NCBI RefSeq assembly: GCF_016735615.1
Contig: NZ_JAERSF010000001.1
Coordinates: 372,001-436,000 of the forward strand
Direction: 5' to 3'
DNA from: Flavobacterium tagetis
GTDB taxonomy: Bacteria; Bacteroidota; Bacteroidia; Flavobacteriales; Flavobacteriaceae
DNA: 64,000 nucleotides
The position numbers and the translations under genes were made by a program. Positions 23,081 through 34,128 of this stretch are shown here, piece after piece. The notes below the pieces were generated by a model that was not told where the DNA came from, ran no database searches, and saw only the letters and a program-made list of their open reading frames with translations. The number at the start of each line of letters is the position of its first letter. The first letter of the stretch is position 1.

Positions 23081-26000
23081 TTAATTTCCGAAATTATAAC
23101 GAAGTGTGAAACCTGATCTTATATTCGTTAAAGGGAAAGAAGTTGAAATAACTGCTTTCGAGAACGAATGGTCATAATAGAATATTGCTGTTAAGTTTTT
23201 ACTGAAAGCATAATCTGCTGTCAATTTCAACGTCCATATATTCTGTCCTGCTGCTAGCTGGTTATTATCGTAATCTAAATAGCGAACTAGAGTTTCGTTA
23301 TTTCGATATGAAAAATCGGCTTTTATATTGATATCACTTTTAATAATTCCAGTCGGATTATCTGCCAATCTAGACGAAATAATTACATCTTTAAAACGAT
23401 ATCCTACTCCTACTACGTACTCTACTCCTCTAACTTCTGTCAATAAATTATTGTCAAAACTCATAGACAAAGCACGGTCTTTTTTAACTTCTGTTAATAA
23501 ACGGAATGAATTTTTCAGCTCAAAATCAACTCGAAGAAGCGGACTAAACTGCTCTACTAAGTTAACATTAGACATAATCGTTTTATTAAAAAAGTTCGTA
23601 TTTACGTCTTGACCACCTGGGTTTTCTAAATAATCAAAGTTAGATCTAAACTGGCTAATTGTATAAGATGCTCTATAATTATGCTGTAATGAAAAACGTC
23701 TAAAATGATCTTTAAAATATTTATAACGCATTAAACCATTGTATTTCACATTCCAGTTCGGAATAGGGAAACTTCTAAAAATACTTGTCGAACTACTTGA
23801 AGCATCTCCTCCTGTGTAGGCCGCCATAAAGGAAGGCAGCAAGACAGCTTGATTACTTTTTGAGAAACCAATAGGATATCCTTCATTTGCAACATATATT
23901 TTATAATTAGGATCTGTTTCAGCTGGAATAGGATTATTTGCATCTCCATATCTAGGAATTGCTCCTCCACCATAGTGCTCTTCTGCCAAACGATTTGCAA
24001 TAACCAAACGATTGCTTCTAAACTCGTCAAATGCAGCTGAAACCGTTTCCGTACTTGTTGAAAATGCTGTTTTAATTAATACCGTCGAAATAGAAAACAT
24101 CCCATAGCTGTATGGTGATAATGGTATGTACTCTCCTGTATTTTGGTCTACACTATATTGTTCTGATGAGTTTTCAGAATAAGCACGATCCATAGCCAAA
24201 TCAATTTTTAAGTCAGGCAATAAATCAACATTTGCTGTTACTTTCAAAAGTTTATTGCTTACCTGCGTAAAGTTTTGGTTAAAATTCTGATAGCTGGTCA
24301 GCCATCCGTTTTTAGCCGCTTCAAAACGAACATCATCTTGGCTACCAAATACGAATCCTAAAGAAGGTTTTGATGTGCCAAAGAAACCAACGCCTGGAAT
24401 ATAACCTGGTAAAACGGTACCATTATTTTTTGTATAGTTAATCTGAACGTTTTTAATACTTGTCAAAACTCCAATCAAGCCATCATAAAAAGGATTGCTG
24501 CTTGTAACAGGTTTAGCTGTATTTACAATTTTCTCTCCTGGTTTTGGCGGTGCCGCAGGTTTTGTTGCTTTTGCTGGTTTTGAGCCTGGTGTCAGACCTA
24601 AATATTTATACAGTGTATTCATATTTAATGTCGTAGACAGAGTATTCGAATTAGCATTCTGAACTGTATTCCCTAAATCCCAAGATGTTCCATTTTCATC
24701 AACATACTGAGAAAGTGCTGTTGATGATCTTTGCCAATTGTAATCTGCCGTATACGAATAAGTAGCTTTTACGAAACTGAATATTGGAATTTTATTAATT
24801 GGAATATCATAGTTTAAAACCAATTGCTGTAAATGCTGGTTTGGTATACCGGTATCAAAATAATCATCCCAGATATTAAAGTCTTCTTTTGGAGTATTGT
24901 CGTCATTCAAAAAGTTTCTTACAATATTATTAGACGCCGCAGTATAATTTAATTTTAAAGATTTTGTCAAATTAAATCCAAAACCATATTGATAGTTAAA
25001 CGCAAAGTTTCTTCTGTAAAGAGGATCCAAACCAATACCTTCTACATCAACCTGTCTGTACTGCTGGCGATTACTTTGTCTTAAAATATTAGTATTAAAC
25101 GAAACATTCGAAGGAAGATAGTTTATATTAAAGTCGCTTAACAATTTCCAATATTCACTTGTTTTCATGAATTTGGTCTGCTTAAACGGAACTACTTCTT
25201 TTGGCTGAAAAGTATAAGCATAGTTAACCGAAGTATTAGATTGCTCATCTTCATAGTTTTCAACTTCATAATCATGTCGTTCTACCTGATTATACGATTG
25301 AGAGAACGTAAAGTTTTCTACATCATAAACGTGCGGTTTTTGTTCTGGCGCTCTATCCTTTCTTACCCCAATAAAATTGATACTTTTACGCTTGGTATAA
25401 TCTACTGCTCGCGTTCTAATATTATCTTTTTCTGCTGGGTCTGTCGTTTCTGCTATTAACTGATCTAATTTAATATCCTGATTAAACGGATCATATTCTG
25501 GCGTGATAACTTCTTCCCCAATTGCATAATTGAAAGGAAGATTAATACCCCATTTTGGAGGAAGCAGTTTCCCTAAATTTATATTAGTTACAATGTTATA
25601 CTGCTGGATGTCTTCACGATCTCTCTCGTTGGCTCCTTGCTCCAAAGAACCAAAACCAATTGTACTTTTTTTACCTGAGGCAGACAATGTCATTAAATCG
25701 GCCATATTAGTATCTACATTCAGCAACGCAGCCATACCGCCTTTGTTTTCCAAGTCAGACATACGAAGTTCATTAAACCAAACTTCTCCCAGAATATCTT
25801 TATGGTTTGCTGCACTTTTTACTCCGACCATCAGATTTCGGACTAAACCAAAATTTGGATTTCCTTTAATACCTAAAGTTAATTTACCATCTTGGTCACC
25901 ACCTTCTACATCAGGATCTCGGTCTGGATAATAAATACCGTTTATATCTCTTTTTGGCGAGTTAATATCGATATTCATCCCTAAGATTTTCATTCTTGTC

Positions 26001-29000
26001 AATAAAGACAGGGCCAAATCAATACTATTTTCTTCAAGCCAGACCTGATCTGCGCTAATTGTACAAGACCCACCTGTTCTTGTTATTTTTAACGGAATCT
26101 CAACTTGATAAAAGTTCTGTGTAAAGTCGTTACCAAAACGAATAAATCCGATCATTTCATCATCCAAAAGCTGCGTCTCATTTGGAAGTGATTCTGCATG
26201 AAGGAACATTTTCAGTTTTTTGTACTGACGCATATCAACACTTACATTTTTGAAAACTGCTCTTGAATCTTGATATTCTAATCCTGAACCTGCTATTCGA
26301 ACCGCCAAAGACTGCTCGTTTTGGTTAATGATTGTATTATTATTGTACAATTGCTCTCTTTGAACTCCCGGCGGAATAACATAATTTACAGGGCATTTTG
26401 TACCATTTTCTTGAATATTCACAGCAGCAACATCAAATTGAGTTCCGTCATCATCAGGGTTTGTATCATTTGCATCCAGTGTTCCTGTATACTTTCTCCA
26501 TTCTCCCCTAACCAAATCTAAAGCTCCAAAACGAACCGTCATTTGCTCATTAAACCCAGTCATAAACATACGCATGAAACGAATCGATCTAAAATCGCTA
26601 ATATTCCCAATCGTGTTTTGAGGTTTTGAAACAGGAATTTTAAACTGAATCCACCTTGCATTGGTTGAACTTCCATTTGGAAGTTCAACATTTTGAACTT
26701 CTCTAATATCTGTGATATAATTTTCTCCAACCTGCATTCCAGGTCTTACATCAATACTATATTCATAATATGCATTGATTGTACTCATCGTATTGTCACG
26801 ATTAATATCTTCAACGTCTGGAAGAGTTGTAGAACCACGGTTTGGATCGTCAACACTTACTGCAGAGTTTCCTTCTGTCCCATTATATTTTTTATAGCGC
26901 TCCAAAACGCCTCCTTCTGTATTTAAGAAGTACTTATAGTTATCTGCAGCTGGATCTTCTTCTCCAGCATAATTGGTATAAACAGATGCTTCTTTTGCGT
27001 CTGGCAAACCGTCTAAACCAACATCTTGATTCTTACGATTGTCTGGATTGGTATCAAATGCATAAATCAATGATTGAGACGCTGGCACATCTCCCCAAAT
27101 TGGCTGCGGATTAACCATTACTTGATCTGGCCCTAAACCATTTTCATACTGTTTTCTCCCGTCTTTCAGAACATCTTCAGAAACCTCTCCTAAATTGAAA
27201 TAAATTTTTCCACTATTAGTACCTTGAGCTTGTCCATTACCAACATAAGGGTCAAGCACCCAAAACTGAATGTATTCGACATTTCCTTGCTCAAAGTTTG
27301 TAGAGTTCAAAGCACGCATAATTCCCCCAAAATTACTTGATGGGCTACTAGCTCCAAAATTAGGATTATTATTATACGGTCCTCTATCTGATGGATAATA
27401 CGTCAAATCTAACGTATTAATAACCTGAATCTGTCCTTGTGCAATATCTGTATTTGGATAAAGCTCTTTGCTGTAAATTCTTCTCGTCGTATTTAAGGAC
27501 AAATCATCATTTGAAATTCCAGACGGTTTTGAAGTAAAGAAAATTGGATCAATAGTGTACCAAGATAATTTAGCTCGCTTATAACCATACTCTAAAGTAT
27601 TGGAGTTTGCATTAAAAGTATTATCTGTAGCAGAATTGATAAATGGTGTTGAAGCCAAACTCCATGCATACGCAGACCTCATATCGATTGTAGTCTGAGT
27701 ACCTTCAAAATCATCTATATAAATAGTAGCTTCTCCTTCAAAATCGCTTGCTTTTGGAGCATCAGGTTTCAAAAATGCAACTTCCCCGCGAATAGAAAGA
27801 TTAGAAGGAACATCTGTGTCTATATTTGGCAATTTATTAGCTAATCTTGTCAAAAATGGAACTTCTGTTGAATAGTTTCCGTTGAAACCAAAAATACTAT
27901 TATTTACAGATTCTTGTCCGTAGCTTGATTTTTGAGTAAAAGGACGTTCTGTCATTTTTAAGAAAGTACCTCCAACAACAAACTTTTCAGAAATTTTATG
28001 TTCAATATTAAAGCCCATGAATCTTCTTGTCTGTTGACCGAAAATTGAATTGTTTTCTAATGAAACTTCAATCGGCGTATTAGAAGCTTGAAGTGAAGGA
28101 TCTAATATCTGTACTCTCCCTAATTGATAATCTACACTATAATCAATACCTTCTACTAAAACACGTCCTGCAGCAGTTACAACAACAGATCCCTGCGGAA
28201 CGTTAAAAGCACCGATTGGAATACCATTACTTCCAGAAGATTTATATTTTCCTCTTAATAAGAATTTGTTTTTATCACTATCCTGCAATGCACCTGCCTG
28301 AGTATTTTTGTACATGTTTCTAAATACATACTTCTTCTGGTTTGGATTGTATGTAGTTGGATCATTATAACTTTCCCCTGAATTGGTGTTTAATTTTCTA
28401 AATAAAAGCTCACCAAAAGGCTCTTTTGTTGTAAAAATAATTCGTGCATTCTGTACGTCAACAGTTACTCCTGGAACATAATCAAAGAATCCGTCTCCTC
28501 CTGTCTGCGGATCATTATTGTAATTTAAACGGTCAAGATTAAATACATTCAATAAAGGCGTTTGCTCTACCTTATCGTCTGGTCCTGGATTTGGAGGGAA
28601 AGTACTTCCTGTTACTGGTGTAATATAATTTATTGGCGAAGGATCCGTATAAAGAATATTAAGTCTAAAATCCTCTTGTTTGATTTGATAAGCCTGCGGA
28701 ATCTGATAAACGTTTTTCATCATCAAGTTCCAAACTGGATTTTGCACATTTGTCAAACTACTTTTCAGCATTTTTAAAACCAAACTCTGCGTTACAATTG
28801 CCTGATTGGCATTGTTGTTTCCTGTAACTACAGTTGCATCTACACCATCACTCCCGAATTCTCCTACTTGATAGGTTTTTCCTCCAACAGTATATTCAAA
28901 TGCAACTGCTAAAATCTCGTCATTGGCTAAACGCTGTTGTAACGAAATGTAGCCTAACTGTGCATTAAAAGTAAATTCGTTTGCAGTTAATTTTCTAGCA

Positions 29001-30283
29001 TTTTCGAGAACAGAATAATCGGTTCCTTCATTTACGTTCGTGTTATTAAATCCAGATTTTGCTGTTACAATCTCTCGAATATTAGAATTTAGGTAACTTC
29101 CTGCTTTTCCAATTGATGCTGGATCGTATTTGTTATTTGTATTATCGGTCGGAGAATCTATAGGATTATTAAAAAATCCTGCTGGATTTGTAATTACAAC
29201 AACTTCATTATCTGGAACACCAGAAACCTGTCCTTCTCCTAAATCCTGAAGTGCAATAACGTTTCTTAAGTTATTATTTGATGTAGTTACTCTATTCTGT
29301 TTATTTGTTACCCATACTTCAATTCTCGTAACTTGAACACGGCTATCAATTAATGGATAATTTCTAAGAGAAGCATCGTACTTATTTCTAAAGTATTGTG
29401 ATAAGAAGAAATGTCGGTCATTATCATAATCTAATGCAAATAAATCAAAGTTTTGTACGGTACCGCCACCCTCTGCGACTATACTTTTGGTTTGTGACTT
29501 CTGTTCTGAGAAAACTCCCGTAACGGTTGTCTTACCAAATTGCAATTGGGCTTTCACACCAAATAAACTTTGCGCACCACGAATAAGTGTACTATTTAAT
29601 GGCATGCTAACGTTACCCACCTCAACTTTCTGAACAATATCATCTTCTGAAGGTGTATAAGCCAGTTTAAATAAATTCTGAAAAGCAAACGTTGATTGTG
29701 TATCGTAATTGGCATTTACTTCAAGACGGGTTCCAATTTTCCCCATCAAACTCATACTGATTCTTTGATCAAAATCAAAAGTTAAAGAAGATCTGTTTCT
29801 TGGCGAAAATGAAGGGTTGTCTTGTTTGGTGTAGCGCATACCCAAGTCCATTTCTACTGATCCTGTGGGCTTTACATCTATGGTATTACTTCCAAAAATG
29901 CTTTCAAATAAACTCGAGTTGATGTAATATCTTGGCAATAAATCTTTTTTGGCTGCTTCGGCGCCAGCTTTTTTACCATCAATGGCATCTGATTTTTTTC
30001 TAAAATAATTTCGTCTTGATTCTTTTAGAACTAAATCTTCGTATTCTTTTGGAGTTAAAATTAAAGGGTAATTGATAGAGAAACCATCAACTGAATTAGT
30101 GTAAATATAACGATCTGTAATAGGATCGTATCTGTATGCAGAAAGCACGCTCGGAGGATCTTCGAGCTCTATCTTACCTACTGAAAACTGAGTTTTAGTT
30201 GTATCTTGGGCCGCCGGTGTGACCTGTGCACGCAAAACATTACCGCAGAGTAATACCAGCAACAAAATACAAATTTTACGCAT
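23081..30283 (-). CDS. sprA: SprA, type IX secretion outer-membrane translocon / gliding protein
   Basis: The 2400-residue protein has a signal peptide (about 1-19, ending CGNVLRAQ) and a length matching known SprA proteins. Motifs of the two SprA halves include DFDQRISMSLMGKIGTRLEV, FMGFNIEHKISEKFVVGGTF and WFNELRMSDLENKGGMAAL. Most of the sequence is made of alternating beta strands, ending SGFTLRYNFGN. From F. johnsoniae studies SprA is a giant single-chain outer-membrane barrel (36 strands) that exports cargo with type A and B C-terminal domains, and it is needed for gliding. A short Pro/Lys/Ala-rich insert lies near residues 1900-1920. The gene starts 25 bp after ruvA, so the two probably share the ruvA promoter. 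Confidence 0.97.
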   Translation of the reverse strand: MRKICILLLVLLCGNVLRAQVTPAAQDTTKTQFSVGKIELEDPPSVLSAYRYDPITDRYIYTNSVDGFSINYPLILTPKEYEDLVLKESRRNYFRKKSDAIDGKKAGAEAAKKDLLPRYYINSSLFESIFGSNTIDVKPTGSVEMDLGMRYTKQDNPSFSPRNRSSLTFDFDQRISMSLMGKIGTRLEVNANYDTQSTFAFQNLFKLAYTPSEDDIVQKVEVGNVSMPLNSTLIRGAQSLFGVKAQLQFGKTTVTGVFSEQKSQTKSIVAEGGGTVQNFDLFALDYDNDRHFFLSQYFRNKYDASLRNYPLIDSRVQVTRIEVWVTNKQNRVTTSNNNLRNVIALQDLGEGQVSGVPDNEVVVITNPAGFFNNPIDSPTDNTNNKYDPASIGKAGSYLNSNIREIVTAKSGFNNTNVNEGTDYSVLENARKLTANEFTFNAQLGYISLQQRLANDEILAVAFEYTVGGKTYQVGEFGSDGVDATVVTGNNNANQAIVTQSLVLKMLKSSLTNVQNPVWNLMMKNVYQIPQAYQIKQEDFRLNILYTDPSPINYITPVTGSTFPPNPGPDDKVEQTPLLNVFNLDRLNYNNDPQTGGDGFFDYVPGVTVDVQNARIIFTTKEPFGELLFRKLNTNSGESYNDPTTYNPNQKKYVFRNMYKNTQAGALQDSDKNKFLLRGKYKSSGSNGIPIGAFNVPQGSVVVTAAGRVLVEGIDYSVDYQLGRVQILDPSLQASNTPIEVSLENNSIFGQQTRRFMGFNIEHKISEKFVVGGTFLKMTERPFTQKSSYGQESVNNSIFGFNGNYSTEVPFLTRLANKLPNIDTDVPSNLSIRGEVAFLKPDAPKASDFEGEATIYIDDFEGTQTTIDMRSAYAWSLASTPFINSATDNTFNANSNTLEYGYKRAKLSWYTIDPIFFTSKPSGISNDDLSLNTTRRIYSKELYPNTDIAQGQIQVINTLDLTYYPSDRGPYNNNPNFGASSPSSNFGGIMRALNSTNFEQGNVEYIQFWVLDPYVGNGQAQGTNSGKIYFNLGEVSEDVLKDGRKQYENGLGPDQVMVNPQPIWGDVPASQSLIYAFDTNPDNRKNQDVGLDGLPDAKEASVYTNYAGEEDPAADNYKYFLNTEGGVLERYKKYNGTEGNSAVSVDDPNRGSTTLPDVEDINRDNTMSTINAYYEYSIDVRPGMQVGENYITDIREVQNVELPNGSSTNARWIQFKIPVSKPQNTIGNISDFRSIRFMRMFMTGFNEQMTVRFGALDLVRGEWRKYTGTLDANDTNPDDDGTQFDVAAVNIQENGTKCPVNYVIPPGVQREQLYNNNTIINQNEQSLAVRIAGSGLEYQDSRAVFKNVSVDMRQYKKLKMFLHAESLPNETQLLDDEMIGFIRFGNDFTQNFYQVEIPLKITRTGGSCTISADQVWLEENSIDLALSLLTRMKILGMNIDINSPKRDINGIYYPDRDPDVEGGDQDGKLTLGIKGNPNFGLVRNLMVGVKSAANHKDILGEVWFNELRMSDLENKGGMAALLNVDTNMADLMTLSASGKKSTIGFGSLEQGANERDREDIQQYNIVTNINLGKLLPPKWGINLPFNYAIGEEVITPEYDPFNQDIKLDQLIAETTDPAEKDNIRTRAVDYTKRKSINFIGVRKDRAPEQKPHVYDVENFTFSQSYNQVERHDYEVENYEDEQSNTSVNYAYTFQPKEVVPFKQTKFMKTSEYWKLLSDFNINYLPSNVSFNTNILRQSNRQQYRQVDVEGIGLDPLYRRNFAFNYQYGFGFNLTKSLKLNYTAASNNIVRNFLNDDNTPKEDFNIWDDYFDTGIPNQHLQQLVLNYDIPINKIPIFSFVKATYSYTADYNWQRSSTALSQYVDENGTSWDLGNTVQNANSNTLSTTLNMNTLYKYLGLTPGSKPAKATKPAAPPKPGEKIVNTAKPVTSSNPFYDGLIGVLTSIKNVQINYTKNNGTVLPGYIPGVGFFGTSKPSLGFVFGSQDDVRFEAAKNGWLTSYQNFNQNFTQVSNKLLKVTANVDLLPDLKIDLAMDRAYSENSSEQYSVDQNTGEYIPLSPYSYGMFSISTVLIKTAFSTSTETVSAAFDEFRSNRLVIANRLAEEHYGGGAIPRYGDANNPIPAETDPNYKIYVANEGYPIGFSKSNQAVLLPSFMAAYTGGDASSSSTSIFRSFPIPNWNVKYNGLMRYKYFKDHFRRFSLQHNYRASYTISQFRSNFDYLENPGGQDVNTNFFNKTIMSNVNLVEQFSPLLRVDFELKNSFRLLTEVKKDRALSMSFDNNLLTEVRGVEYVVGVGYRFKDVIISSRLADNPTGIIKSDINIKADFSYRNNETLVRYLDYDNNQLAAGQNIWTLKLTADYAFSKNLTAIFYYDHSFSKAVISTSFPLTNIRSGFTLRYNFGN

Positions 30284-30308
30284 AGAATTCTTTTATATAA
30301 AATGAAAT

Positions 30309-30890
30309 TTATAAGCTTTTTAAAGCCTTTTTGATAATTGTTTCAGCAGTAGCTTCAGGATCTTCTTTTACAATTCTGTCCACCACTTTTTCAGAAGCTT
30401 TTCGCACAAAACCTAGAACTTCTAGAGCAGATAACGCTTCATCTCGGTTTCTATTGTTTTGAACAGCAAAAACTTCATCAATATTATACAATTTAACAAC
30501 TTTTTCCTTTAAATCTAGTATAACCCTTTGTGCTGTTTTGTTCCCAATCCCTTTGATAGACTGGATTATGCCTACATCTCCAGATGCAATGGCATTTATA
30601 ATTTGCTTTGGCTCTATTGACGAAAGCATTGTTCTTGCGATTCCGGCTCCAATTCCTGAAACAGAAATCAGCATTCTAAAAATTTCGCGCTCTGATTTTT
30701 CAACAAAACCGTATAAAGTATGCGCATCTTCTTTAATTTGAAGATGCGTATACAATTTTATATTTTCAGAATTTGGAATTAAGGAGAAGGTGTGAAGTGA
30801 TATATTCACCTGATAACCAACTCCACCACAATCAATTACAACCTCTGTAGGATTCTTTTCTACTAATCTCCCCTGCAACTGTGCTATCAT
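30309..30890 (-). CDS. ruvA: Holliday junction branch migration protein RuvA
   Basis: The 193-residue protein has all three RuvA domains: an N-terminal OB-fold (MIAQLQGRLVEKNPTEVVID), the central helix-hairpin-helix pair (ISVSGIGAGIARTMLSS and IQSIKGIGNKTAQRVILDLKEK), and the small C-terminal domain that contacts RuvB (EALSALEVLGF). It binds four-way DNA junctions and recruits the RuvB motor, encoded at 48.1-49.1 kb here. It stands directly upstream of sprA on the same strand, with a two-part promoter at 30910-30944. Confidence 0.96.
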   Translation of the reverse strand: MIAQLQGRLVEKNPTEVVIDCGGVGYQVNISLHTFSLIPNSENIKLYTHLQIKEDAHTLYGFVEKSEREIFRMLISVSGIGAGIARTMLSSIEPKQIINAIASGDVGIIQSIKGIGNKTAQRVILDLKEKVVKLYNIDEVFAVQNNRNRDEALSALEVLGFVRKASEKVVDRIVKEDPEATAETIIKKALKSL

Positions 30891-30909
30891 AAATATAGTT
30901 TATTAGTAT

Positions 30910-30944
30910 CAAATATAACAAAAATGCCATAAAACTACGACAAA
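30910..30944 (-). promoter_or_regulatory. Two-part candidate promoter for ruvA-sprA
   Basis: On the minus strand TTTG (30941-30944) precedes TATATTTG (30910-30917) by 23 nt, matching the Bacteroidota -33/-7 pattern. The start would be near 30903, giving a leader of about 13 nt before the ruvA ATG. Confidence 0.55.
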
Positions 30945-30968
30945 TTTGTTCAATCCTTGTAAGAACGT

Positions 30969-33260
30969 TTATTGTGTTATTTTATTCTTTTTGCTTTCTT
31001 TTTCCTGTGCATCAATAACAGCGATTGCTGCCATATTAACCATTTCTTCAACGCTAGCACCTAACTGGAAAATGTGAACTGGTTTGCCCATACCCATCAT
31101 TATAGGTCCAATTGAATTCACCTTATACAATTCTTTCAACAATTTATAAGTAATATTTGCTGATTCTAAATTAGGGAAAACCAATGTATTTACTTTTTTT
31201 CCTGCTAATTTAGAAAATGGGAATTTCTCCTGAAGCATTTCTGGATTTAAAGCAAAATCTGCTTGAATTTCTCCATCAACAATTAACTCTGGGTGATTTT
31301 TGTGTAAATAAGCAACAGCTTCTCTAACTTTTGAAGCGCTTTCGCTAGTTGAAGAACCAAAGTTTGAAAACGAAACCATTGCGATAACTGGCTCAATTCC
31401 GAACATTTTTGCTGTTTTTGCCGTCATAATAGCAATGTTAATCAAATCTTGAGCAGATGGATTAATGTTAATTGCAGTATCTGACAAGAACATTGGTCCG
31501 CGAGATGTAAGCATCATGTTTGCAGTAGCAATAAGTGAAGCGTTTTGAGCTTTTGGAATCAACTGCATCATTGGTTTTACAACAGAAGGATAACTTCTAG
31601 AGTGCCCTGTTACCAATGCATCTGCCTCTCCTTCATTAACCATCATTGCTGCAAAGTAGTTTCTTTCGCGCATGAATTTTTCTGCATCTAGTTTAGAAAC
31701 ACCTCTTCTTCCTCTTGCTTCCCAAAATGATTTAGCAAATCTATTACGTCTTTCTGCTTCTTCATCTGTTTTAGGATCAATGATTTCAAGATCAGCATCA
31801 AAACCTAATTCTTGTTTCAATTCTAAAATCACTTCTTTGTTTCCTAACAAAATTGGGAATCCGATTCCGTCTTCGTAAACAATTTGAGCTGCTTTTAAAA
31901 CGTTTAATTGATCTGCTTCTGCAAAAACAATTCTTTTTGGATCTAACTTAGCACGGTTTGTAATCAAACGCACCATTTTGTTATCGTTACCCATACGTTC
32001 GCGCAACACATCTTCGTAAGCTGCCCAATCTGTAATAGGATTTTTTGCTACTCCAGATTCCATTGCTGCTCTTGCAACTGCAGGCGCTACAACCGTAATC
32101 AATCTAGGGTCGAATGGCTTAGGAATGATATATTCTTGGCCAAAACCTAGTTTTGTTGCACCGTAAGCTACGTTTACTTGCTCTGGAACTGGTTCTTTTG
32201 CCAAAATAGCTAAAGCTTTTACAGCCGCCATTTTCATTTCTTCGTTTATTTTTGTCGCTCTTACGTCTAGCGCTCCTCTAAAGATATAAGGGAAACCTAA
32301 TACGTTATTTACCTGATTAGGAAAATCTGAACGTCCCGTAGCCATAATAACATCTTTACGAGTTTCTACAGCCAAATTATAGTCGATTTCCGGATTTGGA
32401 TTTGCCATTGCAAAAACAATAGGATTATTTGCCATTGTCAATAACATTTCTGGCGAAAGAATGTCTCCAGAAGATAATCCGATGAAAACATCAGCACCTT
32501 TTACGGCTTCGTCTAAAGGAATTTTAGTACCATCAATAGCATACTTTAACTGTAAATCTGATAAAGACGGATTGTCTTTTGTTAAAAGTCCTTTACTGTT
32601 GTACATTAAAATGTTCTCTACTTTTACTCCAAGCGAAACATATAAATCTGTACAAGCAATAGCAGCAGATCCTGCACCAGAAACTACCATTTTTACATCT
32701 TCTGCCTTTTTTCCTGCCAATTCAAGTGCATTGATTAAAGCTGCAGAAGAGATAATTGCCGTTCCGTGCTGATCGTCGTGCATTACTGGAATATCCAATT
32801 CTTCGATCAATCTTCTTTCGATTTCAAAAGATTCTGGAGCTTTGATATCTTCTAGATTGATACCTCCAAAAGTTGGAGCAATATTTTTTACAGTCTGAAT
32901 GAATTCTTCAACATTTTCTGTATCAATTTCGATATCAAAAACATCAATATCTGAGAAAATTTTAAACAATAAACCTTTTCCTTCCATTACAGGTTTTCCT
33001 GCTTCTGGACCAATATTTCCAAGACCTAAAACAGCTGTACCGTTTGAAATTACGGCTACTAAATTTCCTTTTGCTGTATATTTATAAACATCTTCTTTGT
33101 TTGCTGCGATTTCTAAACATGGTTCTGCAACTCCTGGCGAATAAGCCAATGATAAGTCTCTTTGGGTTGCATATTTTTTTGTTGGAACTACCTGAATTTT
33201 TCCTGGAGTTGGCTCTGCGTGATACAGTAACGCTTCTCTTCTTTTACTCTCTTTGTTCAT
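30969..33260 (-). CDS. maeB: NADP-dependent malic enzyme with C-terminal phosphotransacetylase-like domain
   Basis: The 763-residue fusion oxidatively decarboxylates malate to pyruvate with NADP. The malic N-domain (about 15-150) includes [20 protein letters not shown] and [20 protein letters not shown]. The nucleotide-binding domain (about 160-410) includes [18 protein letters not shown] and [15 protein letters not shown]. From about 430 to 755 a Pta-like domain follows ([20 protein letters not shown]), which in MaeB enzymes is regulatory (acetyl-CoA sensing) rather than catalytic. Length fits MaeB. It is a single gene with a -7 box at 33286-33293. Confidence 0.95.
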   Translation of the reverse strand: MNKESKRREALLYHAEPTPGKIQVVPTKKYATQRDLSLAYSPGVAEPCLEIAANKEDVYKYTAKGNLVAVISNGTAVLGLGNIGPEAGKPVMEGKGLLFKIFSDIDVFDIEIDTENVEEFIQTVKNIAPTFGGINLEDIKAPESFEIERRLIEELDIPVMHDDQHGTAIISSAALINALELAGKKAEDVKMVVSGAGSAAIACTDLYVSLGVKVENILMYNSKGLLTKDNPSLSDLQLKYAIDGTKIPLDEAVKGADVFIGLSSGDILSPEMLLTMANNPIVFAMANPNPEIDYNLAVETRKDVIMATGRSDFPNQVNNVLGFPYIFRGALDVRATKINEEMKMAAVKALAILAKEPVPEQVNVAYGATKLGFGQEYIIPKPFDPRLITVVAPAVARAAMESGVAKNPITDWAAYEDVLRERMGNDNKMVRLITNRAKLDPKRIVFAEADQLNVLKAAQIVYEDGIGFPILLGNKEVILELKQELGFDADLEIIDPKTDEEAERRNRFAKSFWEARGRRGVSKLDAEKFMRERNYFAAMMVNEGEADALVTGHSRSYPSVVKPMMQLIPKAQNASLIATANMMLTSRGPMFLSDTAININPSAQDLINIAIMTAKTAKMFGIEPVIAMVSFSNFGSSTSESASKVREAVAYLHKNHPELIVDGEIQADFALNPEMLQEKFPFSKLAGKKVNTLVFPNLESANITYKLLKELYKVNSIGPIMMGMGKPVHIFQLGASVEEMVNMAAIAVIDAQEKESKKNKITQ

Positions 33261-33285
33261 TGTTTTTAGCTTTTATTCTAGCTTA

Positions 33286-33293
33286 CAAAGATA
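33286..33293 (-). promoter_or_regulatory. Candidate -7 promoter box for maeB
   Basis: The minus strand reads TATCTTTG, with start near 33279 and a leader of about 19 nt. Confidence 0.45.
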
Positions 33294-33356
33294 TAAGTCT
33301 TGTTTTAAAATGGCGTCTTTTTAGCATTTTCTTTTCCTAAAATCTATTCGAATAAA

Positions 33357-33385
33357 TAAAAAAAGTCCAATAGAAATTGGACTCG
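33357..33385 (-). terminator. Intrinsic terminator after the CBS-domain gene
   Basis: AGTCCAAT, loop AGAA, ATTGGACT; read on the minus strand it is followed by a run of T residues. Confidence 0.8.
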
Positions 33386-33414
33386 TTTGAATTTTTATCG
33401 TTTTTAGGTGTGCT

Positions 33415-33840
33415 TTATTGAGAAATATAAGAATTCAAATGGTTAATTGTGTCTTTCTGAATTTCTATAATTGCCTTCACTACATCACTGATTGAAATGA
33501 CTCCAACCACATTTCCGTCTTCTAAAACAGGGAGGTGTCTTATTCTTTTTTCGCTCATAAGTTCCATACAATCTTCAAGATTATCTGAAAGTTTTACTGT
33601 AAAAACATGACTTTCCATAATCTCATGAACAAAAGTTTCTTTTGAAGATTTATCTTTCAGTACAATTTTTCGAGCATAATCTCTCTCCGATAATATTCCT
33701 TTTAAAATATTATCATCCATAACTAAAATTGCCCCAATGTTTTTTTCTCCCATAACTTTTAACGCATCATAAACCGTTAAATTGGAGAAAATAGAATAAA
33801 CATTTCTTCCTTTTGCTTTAAGTATTTGATCTACAGTCAT
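33415..33840 (-). CDS. CBS-domain protein
   Basis: The 141-residue protein consists of two CBS domains (about 8-65 and 72-130). The first has DALKVMGEKNIGAILVMD followed by GILSERDYARKIVL; the second has LEDCMELMSEKRIRHLPVLE followed by GVISISDVVKAIIE. Stand-alone CBS pairs bind adenosine nucleotides and modulate partner enzymes; the partner is unknown here. It is monocistronic. The 288 bp upstream (33841-34128) are very AT-rich and hold only the terminator of the next locus; no clear -7 match was seen for this gene. Confidence 0.9.
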   Translation of the reverse strand: MTVDQILKAKGRNVYSIFSNLTVYDALKVMGEKNIGAILVMDDNILKGILSERDYARKIVLKDKSSKETFVHEIMESHVFTVKLSDNLEDCMELMSEKRIRHLPVLEDGNVVGVISISDVVKAIIEIQKDTINHLNSYISQ

Positions 33841-34071
33841 AATGAAAAATTTTTAGATTTATAAAGTTAAAACAAAAACCAACACAATTGGCAACGAAAT
33901 CGATTTTTTAAAACATAATCAATTCATTTTAAACATAATACATCAAAATTTATATTTTCAAAATTATAGTGTAAAAAACAAAATCGTTTGGAATGCTTTT
34001 TTGATAAAAATTAGATTTTTTAACTATAAGTATTTCGTTACTCTGTAATTTAAAAAATACTTTATAACTAA

Positions 34072-34108
34072 AAAAACCCCTTTTCTAAAATTTAGAAAAG
34101 GGGTTTTA
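34072..34108 (-). terminator. Strong intrinsic terminator after the OmpA-family gene
   Basis: AAAACCCCTTTTCTAAA and its perfect complement TTTAGAAAAGGGGTTTT form a 17-bp stem (34073-34107). It closes the adhesin-PorP-OmpA locus. Confidence 0.85.
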
Positions 34109-34128
34109 TAATTTATAAAGAAGATGTT

